Assembly (NCBI RefSeq): GCF_900104625.1 | Contig: NZ_FNVZ01000005.1 | Location: 124,001 to 188,000, forward strand | Length of the DNA stretch: 64,000 bases | Source of the DNA: Leptotrichia massiliensis | GTDB taxonomy: Bacteria; Fusobacteriota; Fusobacteriia; Fusobacteriales; Leptotrichiaceae | Direction: 5' to 3' | Shown: one piece after another, positions 56,760 through 64,000 of the stretch | Position numbering within the stretch: the stretch's first letter is position 1 | How the letters are laid out: every line of letters begins with the position of its first letter | The notes under the pieces: generated by a model | Database searches by the model: none | Seen by the model: only the letters and a program-made list of their open reading frames with translations | Told to the model about the DNA's origin: nothing | Program-made: the position numbers and the translations under genes

Positions 56760-56864
56760 CTATAAATTTAAACGATTACTATTTATTAAAAAAATATTTT
56801 GCAGAAAATAACGTGGCAATAAACGACCAGTATGAAGATTTTTAACAGGAAAAGGTGAAGAACT

Positions 56865-57959
56865 GTGGAGTTATTAGAAAAAGATGAGGAATATGTTATT
56901 TCCTTACTTATGCAAGGGAAAAAAGTAGAGGCTATTGCCTTTGTTAAAGATAAAACAGGAATGAATTTAAAAGAGGCTAAAGATTATATTGATAAAAAAA
57001 TCAATAATGAGTACTATGATAAAAATTTATCTATTTCTGAAGAAGATGAGAAACATATATCTTCTCTGATTAATGAAAATAAAAAATTGGAAGCCGTTGC
57101 TTTTCTTCATAAAAATAAGGATATATATTTATTGGAAGCAAAAAATTATACAGATAATTTAATTTTTAAGAAAAACATTAAAACTAATAAAGAAAATACT
57201 CATAAAAGGGGATATGTTTTTGATGAAAAATTGAATCTTTTTGTTCCAAATTTATCTAAACAAAAGAAAGCACAAAAAATAATAATAAATATTTTCTTGA
57301 TACTTGTACTTATTTCTTTAATTCAATTTATATTTTTAGATAGAAGTTCAGATTTACAAATGATAATTTTAGCATTTTCTATCTTGGGTATTTTACTTTT
57401 GACGATAGTTTTACCTTTGGTTAGCTTAGATATCTATAATACAGAAAATAAATTAAAAACTCTTAGAAATTTAGAACTTTCAGATCAATTAGAAGTTAAA
57501 GCTTTCATTAGTAATTTTGATTTATTTGCAAATCTTCTATTACTTCTTATACTTATCATTGTGATACCTATTGTTCTTATTAAGGCATATAAGAAAGGGG
57601 AATATAAAGATATTCTTTATCTTATTCCGTTAATTATTTTCACAATTTATGGAGTTTATGAGCTTTTAAAAATGCTTAAGTATAAAAAATATTCGTTAAA
57701 TATAAGTAATAAAGAGATTACTCTGTTATATAATAAAAATGAAATAAAATCTATAAAAATTGAGAACATAAATTTTATTAATTTCTATACTAAAGAATTT
57801 AAGAAGGGAAGAAAGTATAATATTCCTATTATTCAAATTTTAGATAGAAAAAAGAATATATTTGCTGAGATGGATATAAAAACAAGCGATTATATTTTAT
57901 TGAAAAAGTATTTCAAAAAATATGAAGTATTAATAGACGATGAGTTTAATAAGATTTAA
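56865..57959 (+). CDS. Membrane protein with two N-terminal bL12-like domains
   Basis: A 364-residue protein starting with GTG. Residues 1-47 and about 53-97 are two copies of a small domain (VEAIAFVKDKTGMNLKEAKD; LEAVAFLHKNKDIYLLEAKN) that resembles the C-terminal domain of ribosomal protein bL12. The rest is the family shared with the gene just upstream: GYVFDEKLNLFVPNLSKQ, four membrane helices between about 140 and 280, and a PH-like C-terminal region. The role is unknown; the bL12-like part could bind partners in the cytoplasm. It lies 19 bases after the frameshifted paralogue's full-length end. Confidence 0.75.
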   Translation: MELLEKDEEYVISLLMQGKKVEAIAFVKDKTGMNLKEAKDYIDKKINNEYYDKNLSISEEDEKHISSLINENKKLEAVAFLHKNKDIYLLEAKNYTDNLIFKKNIKTNKENTHKRGYVFDEKLNLFVPNLSKQKKAQKIIINIFLILVLISLIQFIFLDRSSDLQMIILAFSILGILLLTIVLPLVSLDIYNTENKLKTLRNLELSDQLEVKAFISNFDLFANLLLLLILIIVIPIVLIKAYKKGEYKDILYLIPLIIFTIYGVYELLKMLKYKKYSLNISNKEITLLYNKNEIKSIKIENINFINFYTKEFKKGRKYNIPIIQILDRKKNIFAEMDIKTSDYILLKKYFKKYEVLIDDEFNKI

Positions 57960-57999
57960 AAAATAAGATTATATGTAAATATTTAAGGAGGAATATAAA

Positions 58000-58374
58000 A
58001 TGATTATTAGTATGATAATACTACAACTGGTAATACTTATTATCTCTAGTGCAACTCTTATATATTTAATAGTCAGAAAAAATACAATGGAATGTTTTTA
58101 TGTAGAAAATGAAAACTTACATCTTAATTCTGTACCTACAAAAAAAATCCCGCTTTTCGACATCGATTATGTAGAATTTTACTGTACTCGTATTCGTAAT
58201 TCTTACAGAGGGCAAATAAGGATTCATAAGAAAAATGCAAAAGTGGTTAAACGTTTTTTTCAGACAAGTAAAATTTCACTTATTGTCACTGAAAAAATGG
58301 TTTTAGATGAAATACAGAAATTAACACCTATTTTAAAAGAATATTCTATACCGTATACCGTTAAATATGACTAA
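58000..58374 (+). CDS. Small single-helix membrane protein with PH-like region
   Basis: A 124-residue protein: one N-terminal membrane helix (residues 3-25), then a beta-rich cytoplasmic domain with IDYVEFYCTRIRNSYRG, matching the NIDYVRFY and NINFINFY segments of the two upstream membrane proteins. It appears to be a reduced relative containing only the last helix and the PH-like part. AAGGAGG precedes the ATG. The function is unknown. Confidence 0.6.
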   Translation: MIISMIILQLVILIISSATLIYLIVRKNTMECFYVENENLHLNSVPTKKIPLFDIDYVEFYCTRIRNSYRGQIRIHKKNAKVVKRFFQTSKISLIVTEKMVLDEIQKLTPILKEYSIPYTVKYD

Positions 58375-58462
58375 ATTAAAAATGTAGAATTTAGAAAAAA
58401 ATTACTGTTGCTTCACTTATGTAAAAATGACAATATTTTATATTGAAAAGGAAGTGTTTTAA

Positions 58463-59212
58463 ATGACAATGTTTGGAATGATTGGCGAGATAATGTTTAT
58501 ACCCTTAATTTTTATTTTATCAATATTTCTTGCTTTAGCAGCAAGAAAAAGAATAATAAAAAAAACTGTATTCGTAGAAATTGATGATAATTTAAAAGAT
58601 TTGGAGCCACATGAATTTTTTTATAACATATTAAAAATAGAAAGGGCGGCAAAACCGATTTATTGTATAGAAATTTTTTTGTTAATAGTAGACACTGTAT
58701 ATATTTTATTTGGTGGATATTTAGAGTATCTTGAAGAACTGGAATTTGTAAAGGAGTATCCTGATTTTTCCATAAGCCCTATAACTTCTGTGCTTACTAA
58801 ATTTGGTATTCCAATTTTTTTATGGTTTGTTATACTTTTTCTATTATTACTTGCATTGTTTATGAGAAAGAAAGAAAATAAAAGAATTTTTAAAATGTTA
58901 GATGATTTAGATAAGCAAAACCTTTTAACTTATGCAAAAGAAGATTTTATTAATTCTGATAGAATAGTTAGAACTGGAATAATGTTGCAAAGTGATTTAA
59001 AACTTGGAAATAGATATTTGTTTTGTGTTTATCCCGCATATATAATCCCTTATTCTTGGATTTATGATGTGAAAGTTGATAAATTTCTTAGTCGAGGAGG
59101 AAATTATTATTCTTTAAATTTTACTCTTAATAAATCTTTTGATTCTATACAAATATTTTTTGCTAAAAAAAATATTGCTGAAAAGGCTAGAGATTTTATT
59201 TTAAAAAAATAA
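58463..59212 (+). CDS. Integral membrane protein, unknown function
   Basis: A 249-residue protein with three hydrophobic helices (about residues 8-28, 67-88 and 112-138), a cytoplasmic segment rich in charged residues (LDDLDKQNLLTYAKEDF) and a C-terminal beta-rich part (YSWIYDVKVDKFLSRGG). AAAAGGAAG stands before the ATG. It closes the cluster of membrane proteins; similarity to the others is in layout only. Confidence 0.6.
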   Translation: MTMFGMIGEIMFIPLIFILSIFLALAARKRIIKKTVFVEIDDNLKDLEPHEFFYNILKIERAAKPIYCIEIFLLIVDTVYILFGGYLEYLEELEFVKEYPDFSISPITSVLTKFGIPIFLWFVILFLLLLALFMRKKENKRIFKMLDDLDKQNLLTYAKEDFINSDRIVRTGIMLQSDLKLGNRYLFCVYPAYIIPYSWIYDVKVDKFLSRGGNYYSLNFTLNKSFDSIQIFFAKKNIAEKARDFILKK

Positions 59213-59270
59213 AAATTATATTAAAGTTATTTATAGATGTATTCGACAATTTAAGTTTTTTTATTTTTAC

Positions 59271-59290
59271 AAGAGGTTAAGCCTCTTTGT
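59271..59290 (+). terminator. Weak terminator
   Basis: AAGAGG-TTAAG-CCTCTT forms a 6-pair hairpin followed by TGTTT. The T-run is poor, so termination is uncertain. Confidence 0.35.
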
Positions 59291-59427
59291 TTCAGAACAT
59301 TTATTTTATCAAATCTTAAATACATATAGTTTTCGAACAAGTCTATTTATTTTTCAAAAATTTACAAAGATAGTATTTTTTGATATAATAAAATTATGTA
59401 ATTTTTTAGAAAGAGAAGTGAGAATAA

Positions 59428-60642
59428 ATGGATTCACGAGGAATAAATGAGTTTATAAAAGAAAATGTTGATAAAATTTATGATGAAATGGTAAAAGTCA
59501 GAAGAGTTATTCATGAAAATCCTGAACTTGGAGATGAAGAATTTGAAACAAGTAAATTTATAAAAAATTTTTTAATGGAAAATGGAATTGAATTTTCTGA
59601 GATTATAAATACAGGAGTTGTTGCGACAATTTATAATGATAAGGAAAATATTAAAAATAAGACAGTTGCGACTCGTGCGGATATTGATGCATTACCAATT
59701 TTCGAAGAAAATGAAGTTGAATATAAGTCAAAAAATATTGGAAAAATGCACGCTTGTGGACACGATGCACATACAACTATTCAACTTGGAGTAGCAAAAA
59801 TTTTGGCAGACAACAAAGATAAATGGCACGGAACTGTGAGATTTTTCTTTCAGCCTGCGGAAGAAACAACTGGCGGTGCTGATAGAATGATAAAAAATGG
59901 AGCATTAAAATTTGAAAATGATAAAAATCGAAAAATAGATGCCTTTTTTGCATTACACATGGCTCCAGAAATAGAACTTGGGAAAATTGGGATAAAATAT
60001 GGAAAAGCACATGCTTCATCAGCAAGAATCCACCTTACAATAAACGGATTTTCTGCCCACGCGGCATTGCCTCACAAAGGAGTTGATGCAATTTTAATTG
60101 GGTCAAAAGTTATGGAATACTTACAATCAATAGTAAGCAGAAGAATTGATTCAAGAGAAGAAGCCGTAATTACAATAGGAACATTTAACGGAGGCTTTGC
60201 TGATAATGTAGTGTGTGATAAAGTGGAAATGAGAGGAACTGCAAGAACAATGTCCGAAGAAACAAGAACATTTATAATCGAAACACTTGAAAAAGACCTG
60301 CCTAAATTTGTAGAATCACTAGGCGGAACAGTAAATGTGGATATTAAGCGTGGCTATGCTCCTGTAATTAACAACGAAGAAATAACAAAAAAAGTAGAAA
60401 ATAATATTGTTGACTTATACGGAGAAAATGCTCTGGAATTAATAAAACAGCCTAGAATGGATGTTGAAGATGTTAGTTATTTCCTAAATGAAATCCCCGG
60501 GTGTTTTTTCAGACTAGGAACAAGAGTGGAAGAAAAAGGCTTAATTTATGATTTGCACCATCCAAAATTTAATATTGATGAGGAAAGCTTGAAAATCGGA
60601 ATGGGGTTGCAATTGAAAAATATTTTAGAATATTTGAAATAA
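59428..60642 (+). CDS. M20-family amidohydrolase (hippurate hydrolase/HipO-like)
   Basis: A 404-residue cytoplasmic metallohydrolase: RRVIHENPELGDEEFETS near residue 24, the metal-binding motifs MHACGHDAHTT near residue 106 and QPAEETTGGADRMI near residue 140, HMAPEIELGKIG, and the dimerisation domain with NGFSAHAALPHKGVDAI near residue 205. The family removes acyl groups from N-acyl amino acids or related amides using two metal ions. Which substrate is used here is not clear. AGAGAAG precedes the ATG. Confidence 0.9.
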   Translation: MDSRGINEFIKENVDKIYDEMVKVRRVIHENPELGDEEFETSKFIKNFLMENGIEFSEIINTGVVATIYNDKENIKNKTVATRADIDALPIFEENEVEYKSKNIGKMHACGHDAHTTIQLGVAKILADNKDKWHGTVRFFFQPAEETTGGADRMIKNGALKFENDKNRKIDAFFALHMAPEIELGKIGIKYGKAHASSARIHLTINGFSAHAALPHKGVDAILIGSKVMEYLQSIVSRRIDSREEAVITIGTFNGGFADNVVCDKVEMRGTARTMSEETRTFIIETLEKDLPKFVESLGGTVNVDIKRGYAPVINNEEITKKVENNIVDLYGENALELIKQPRMDVEDVSYFLNEIPGCFFRLGTRVEEKGLIYDLHHPKFNIDEESLKIGMGLQLKNILEYLK

Positions 60643-60707
60643 AAGTTTTTTTATTATAAATTTATTGATTAATGTTTATTTTTCCTATTTATATTTTTAA
60701 ATTTTTT

Positions 60708-60820
60708 AACGTAAGGGCATCAATCGCCATACCCTTTTTCGCAATACTAGTTATTTTATATAATACTTTAGATATTAGCGAAAGTGCTACGCACTAATCC
60801 CAGCTTGTCTATGTATTTTT
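60708..60820 (-). repeat. Dispersed structured repeat, diverged copy D-prime (inverted)
   Basis: The 708-base gap after the amidohydrolase holds two repeat copies. This one matches the reverse-oriented copy at 28340: AGTGC-TAC-GCACT (60783-60795) corresponds to ATTGC-TAC-GCAAT there, with a compensated stem change. AAGGG-CATCAATCGCCATA-CCCTT (60713-60736) takes the place of the GGCAATGA hairpin. Confidence 0.6.
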
Positions 60821-60977
60821 TGAAATATTCCCAAGAAAGTTGTCTAGACATTTATTATTTAGATAAATCTAGATTGCTATAAAAATGAAACACATAAATA
60901 TGTTTAGTCGTTTTCAATCCAAAAAATCACGACATTTTTAGTTTAATTATAGAAATTACTTTGATAAAGAAATTATA

Positions 60978-61300
60978 ATTATACTAATCTCCATTTAAAT
61001 AACGAATTTATTAGAAACTTTTCTAATAAATTATACAAGCCTTATGTTTTCAAGTAATTTAAGATATAATTCTTATTTTTTTAGACAGAGTTTAGTATAA
61101 ATTAATCCGTCGGAGCGTTTTTCTGTGCTGGCAAAACTGTTTGAGCATAGCGAGTTTTTTGTCAGTGCAGAAAAATGTCGTAGACTAGCCATAGGTTGTA
61201 GGATTTGCGGCAATGAGCAATCCTACGAAAATAAAAATGAAAAAACATAGTAATGTGAAAAAATATTTATTAATCAAAATATATAAAAATTAATAAAAAA
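60978..61300 (+). repeat. Dispersed structured intergenic repeat, copy D (most complete)
   Basis: This copy contains all parts: an AT-rich left arm framed by TATACTAA and TTTAGTATAA, a large hairpin (arms 61118-61136 and 61157-61175, 19 pairs with three G-U), the segment GTCGTAGACTAGCCATAGGT, a second hairpin (61198-61226, loop GGCAATGA) and the AT-rich tail AAAAAACATAG. There is no ORF. Confidence 0.8.
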
Positions 61301-61350
61301 TAATTTATTTGGATATTTGAAAAGAATATTTGAAATAAAAAAGGAATGAG

Positions 61351-62769
61351 ATGAATAAAATAAAAAATAATTATAAAATTGGACAAAAACTGGAAATTGA
61401 GATAGAAAAAATAGTATTTGGTGGGGAAGGACTTGGAAGAGTTGATGGATTTACAGTATTTGTACCGATGAGTGTGCCAGGAGATAAATTGGAAGTGGAG
61501 ATTATCTCGGTAAAAAAGTCGTATGCAAGAGGGCTTATAACTAGGATAATTGAACCATCAAAGGACAGGATTGAGGATTTGTCCAAAATTAGTTTTGAGG
61601 ATTTTGATGGCTGTGATTTTGGAATGCTTAAATATGAGAAACAGCTTGAATATAAGGATAAAATGCTTGAAGAAGTGTTGACAAAGATTGCTGAAATTAA
61701 TTTGAAAAAGGTAAAAATTAGCAAAATTATTGGAAGTGATAAAAAAATTAATTATAGAAACAAGACGGCTGAGCCATTTTTCAAAAAGAATGAAATTATT
61801 CAGACAGGATTTTATTCAAGAAAGTCCCACAATGTATTTTCGGCTAAAGAAAGTCTTCTAAAGTCAGAAATTGCCAAGATAATTATTGATAAATTTTTAC
61901 AGAAAGTAAATAGTTTTGCAGGCACAAAAAAGGAATTTAAAGTTTTTAATGAAGTAAATAATACTGGATTTTTGAAGCAAATAATGGTTAGAAATAATGA
62001 AAAAGATGAAGTTATGATAGTTGTTGTCGTAAATAAAAATTCGCAGTATAATCAACTTTCAAAAGTACTGGAAGAAATGTATGATGAAAATGACTACATA
62101 AAATCAATCTATATTTCTGTAAAAACTGAACAGAATAACGTAATTTTAGGTAAAAATGTCCATTTATTTGGAAGCCAGTATTTGGAAGAGGAAATGGAAG
62201 GATTAAAATTCAAGATTTATCCAAATTCATTTTTCCAGATTAATAAAAAACAGGCACTAAAACTTTACGATGTTGCAATAAACTTTTTGAATGAAGAAAA
62301 TAAAAATACTGATAAAATCTATGAAAAAACATTAATTGATGCATTTTCAGGAACTGGAACAATTGCGATGATGCTTTCAAAAAACATAAAAAAGGTTATT
62401 GGAATTGAAAGTGTGGAAAGTTCAACACTTGCCGCAAAACTGACTTCTTATGAAAACTCCATTCAAAATGTAGAATTTGTAAATGGAAAAGTTGAGAAAG
62501 AACTCCCAAAAATTTTGAAGAGAGAAGATGTCGGAGCAATAGTTTTCGATCCGCCAAGACGAGGAATCGAGGAAACTGCCCTAAAAAGTGTTATAAAAAA
62601 TAAAATTGAAAAAATTGTTTATATTTCTTGCAATCCTGCCACTTTTGCACGAGATGTGAAGATTTTGGCTGAAAATGGATATGTACTAAGGAAAGTTACT
62701 CCTGTGGATATGTTTCCGCAAACTCCTCACATTGAGGTAGTAGGGTTGTTAGAAAAATCCGATATTTAA
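61351..62769 (+). CDS. rlmD: 23S rRNA (uracil-C5)-methyltransferase RlmD/RumA family
   Basis: A 472-residue RNA methyltransferase with an N-terminal TRAM domain (GQKLEIEIEKIVFGGEGLGR; FVPMSVPGDKLEVEII) and a SAM domain: IDAFSGTGTIAMMLSK near residue 330, motif IV VFDPPRRGIE near 398 and the catalytic Cys in YISCNPATFARDV near 427. A Cys cluster for an iron-sulfur site, as in RumA, is not obvious, so it may be an RlmCD-type enzyme that modifies one or two uridines. AAAGGAATG precedes the ATG. Confidence 0.9.
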   Translation: MNKIKNNYKIGQKLEIEIEKIVFGGEGLGRVDGFTVFVPMSVPGDKLEVEIISVKKSYARGLITRIIEPSKDRIEDLSKISFEDFDGCDFGMLKYEKQLEYKDKMLEEVLTKIAEINLKKVKISKIIGSDKKINYRNKTAEPFFKKNEIIQTGFYSRKSHNVFSAKESLLKSEIAKIIIDKFLQKVNSFAGTKKEFKVFNEVNNTGFLKQIMVRNNEKDEVMIVVVVNKNSQYNQLSKVLEEMYDENDYIKSIYISVKTEQNNVILGKNVHLFGSQYLEEEMEGLKFKIYPNSFFQINKKQALKLYDVAINFLNEENKNTDKIYEKTLIDAFSGTGTIAMMLSKNIKKVIGIESVESSTLAAKLTSYENSIQNVEFVNGKVEKELPKILKREDVGAIVFDPPRRGIEETALKSVIKNKIEKIVYISCNPATFARDVKILAENGYVLRKVTPVDMFPQTPHIEVVGLLEKSDI

Positions 62770-62824
62770 AGGGTTTATTGGGGCTTTTGAATTGAAATAA
62801 ATTGAGAAAAATGGAGATAAAATA

Positions 62825-62880
62825 GGACTACTGGTAACAAATTGGTAACAAATAAATTAGTCACCATAGTCCAGTTTTTT
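62825..62880 (+). terminator. Inverted repeat with T-run between rlmD and integrase; contains 11-bp tandem repeat
   Basis: GGACTACTGGT (62825) and ACCATAGTCC (62863) pair with one bulge and are followed by AGTTTTTTT, so this can end rlmD transcription. The loop contains TGGTAACAAAT twice in tandem (62832-62842 and 62843-62853). It overlaps the last codons of the convergent integrase gene and is the most likely area for an attachment site. Confidence 0.5.
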
Positions 62881-63939
62881 TACTTCAATTAATAAATCTT
62901 GAGGACTATAATGAGTGTAAACTCCATCAGTAACGTCTAATGATTTATGTCCTACTATTCGTTTAATTTTACTTTCCGTAACATTTAATTTTTTTAATTC
63001 TGTAATAAATGTATGACGACAAGCATGTCTATTATTAGTAAAGTTTAATAAATTTCGAAATTCAATAAAATTATTTACAAAAGTAACTTCTGAAAAGGCT
63101 TTTTTAGACTTGGTTTGTGAAAATAAAAAATCCTTATTAGGAAATTCATTATAATAGAAAATAATTAAATCTTTTATTTTAGGATGTATTGGAATAATTC
63201 TATCTTTTCCTGCTTCTGTTTTTATCCCTCCAATCATATAATTTTCATTAAAAAAAATATTTTCTTTTTTAATGCTTCTGATTTCTCCAGATCGCATACC
63301 AGTATACAACATTATTAAAGTCATATCTGCTATTTTTTTTAACTTATTTGTACAATTATTTTCATTAGAATATTTTCTAATTTTTTTAATGGTTTTAATA
63401 TCAATAACTTTAACAGGTCTAGTTACAGATTTTTTCTGGCTAATTTCCAATAATTCAGAAATATCTTTATCAACTATATTATTTTTCATAGCCATTTTGT
63501 ATATTTTGTTCAATAAAGTTTTTAAATATTTTGATGTTCCTTTAACAGGAACTGAGATAGCTTGTTGTAATTCATGATATGTCAACTCTCTTATAGGTTT
63601 ATTTTTTAAATGTGACAAATATAAGTTATAGGATTTATAGTATCTCTCATGAGATCTTTTTGTAACTTCGGCTTGTTTTTTTTCATACCATATTTTCCAT
63701 AAATCATTTAATGTAGTATTTTTCTCATCGATATTAAATGGCATTATTTTATACTTGGCAAGAGCAATTTCAGCTTCTTCTGATGTGGTATAATAACCAA
63801 GAACTGTTCTTTTTATTGTACCATCAATTTGGATTTCTCCTGGGGTTCTAACCATCCAAGGCTTATTTCTTTTTCCAGATAATTTAGTAATTGAACCTGC
63901 ACCATTTAATTTTCGAGTTCTTCTTTTTTTTCTACCCAT
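62857..63939 (-). CDS. Tyrosine integrase of a phage or integrative element
   Basis: A 360-residue integrase with a basic N-terminal arm-binding domain (GRKKRRTRKLNGAGSI; RTVLGYYTTSEEAEIAL), a core-binding domain (about 70-165) and a catalytic domain with Arg in YTGMRSGEIRS near residue 213, HACRHTF near 303, His in VGHKSLD near 328 and the nucleophile Tyr in VYTHYSP. It is of the Int-Tn916/phage type and unlike the Xer-like recombinase of the hsd locus. It points towards rlmD; the element it belongs to presumably extends past the right edge. Confidence 0.92.
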   Translation of the reverse strand: MGRKKRRTRKLNGAGSITKLSGKRNKPWMVRTPGEIQIDGTIKRTVLGYYTTSEEAEIALAKYKIMPFNIDEKNTTLNDLWKIWYEKKQAEVTKRSHERYYKSYNLYLSHLKNKPIRELTYHELQQAISVPVKGTSKYLKTLLNKIYKMAMKNNIVDKDISELLEISQKKSVTRPVKVIDIKTIKKIRKYSNENNCTNKLKKIADMTLIMLYTGMRSGEIRSIKKENIFFNENYMIGGIKTEAGKDRIIPIHPKIKDLIIFYYNEFPNKDFLFSQTKSKKAFSEVTFVNNFIEFRNLLNFTNNRHACRHTFITELKKLNVTESKIKRIVGHKSLDVTDGVYTHYSPQDLLIEVKKLDYGD

Positions 63940-64000
63940 ATTAATTCCTCTTAATTATAATTAACCAAAATAAATTTAAATGTTATTTCAGTTTATATTC

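Overview
The window is very AT-rich. Its codon use, lipoprotein-rich secretome, DKNYY-repeat proteins and gene families suggest a Fusobacteriota chromosome, most likely Leptotrichia. That assignment is inference; there is no rRNA or other marker here to settle it.

Layout. 1-7.8 kb: a left-truncated GST gene, then leuD and leuB held about 5.5 kb apart by an accessory stretch of small paralogous genes, gene remnants, a lipoprotein hydrolase, an orphan DinJ-type antitoxin and a MORN-repeat protein. 7.8-19.9 kb: mostly housekeeping genes (ABC ATPase, EamA exporter with a His-rich tail, methyltransferase, AlkD-like protein, ilvC, HAD phosphatase, purA, purB) mixed with lipoproteins. 20.0-28.2 kb: a type I restriction-modification locus with hsdM, three hsdS pieces, a tyrosine recombinase and hsdR. 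A perfect 53-bp direct repeat in the hsdS genes flanks the recombinase. 28.8-42.6 kb: an Hsp70/J-like chaperone module (two membrane J-like proteins with altered HPD motifs, one HscC/DnaK-like Hsp70) followed by four secreted DKNYY-repeat proteins, one of 1083 residues. 43.0-52.5 kb, minus strand: a LacI regulator and an L-fucose uptake and catabolism operon (fucA, sugar kinase, ABC importer, fucI, fucU). Its leader carries five LacI-type operators about 64 bp apart. 52.6-53.9 kb: a tannase-like remnant, a compact element resembling a type I toxin gene, and an esterase. 54.2-59.2 kb: small membrane proteins, some paralogous, one frameshifted in an A-tract and one carrying two bL12-like domains. 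59.4-64 kb: an M20 amidohydrolase, structured repeats, rlmD, and a tyrosine integrase that may mark the left end of a mobile element running off the window.

How parts work together. Fucose enters through the ABC importer and passes through FucU/FucI, the kinase and FucA; a LacI protein, probably the one encoded downstream, would repress from the repeated operators. HsdM, HsdS and HsdR form one RM enzyme whose specificity could be reshuffled at the repeats. The chaperone module sits directly upstream of, and on the same strand as, the exported repeat proteins, so a link to envelope protein quality control is possible but unproven.

The signals I would follow first are: the tandemly duplicated operator/SD/start units ahead of fucA; the 34-codon membrane-peptide ORF enclosed by complementary 9-mers; a dispersed intergenic repeat whose hairpins are kept by G-U and compensatory changes; the hsdS cassette arrangement; and the Hsp70/J/DKNYY cluster. 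I found no rRNA, tRNA, CRISPR array or intact insertion sequence.
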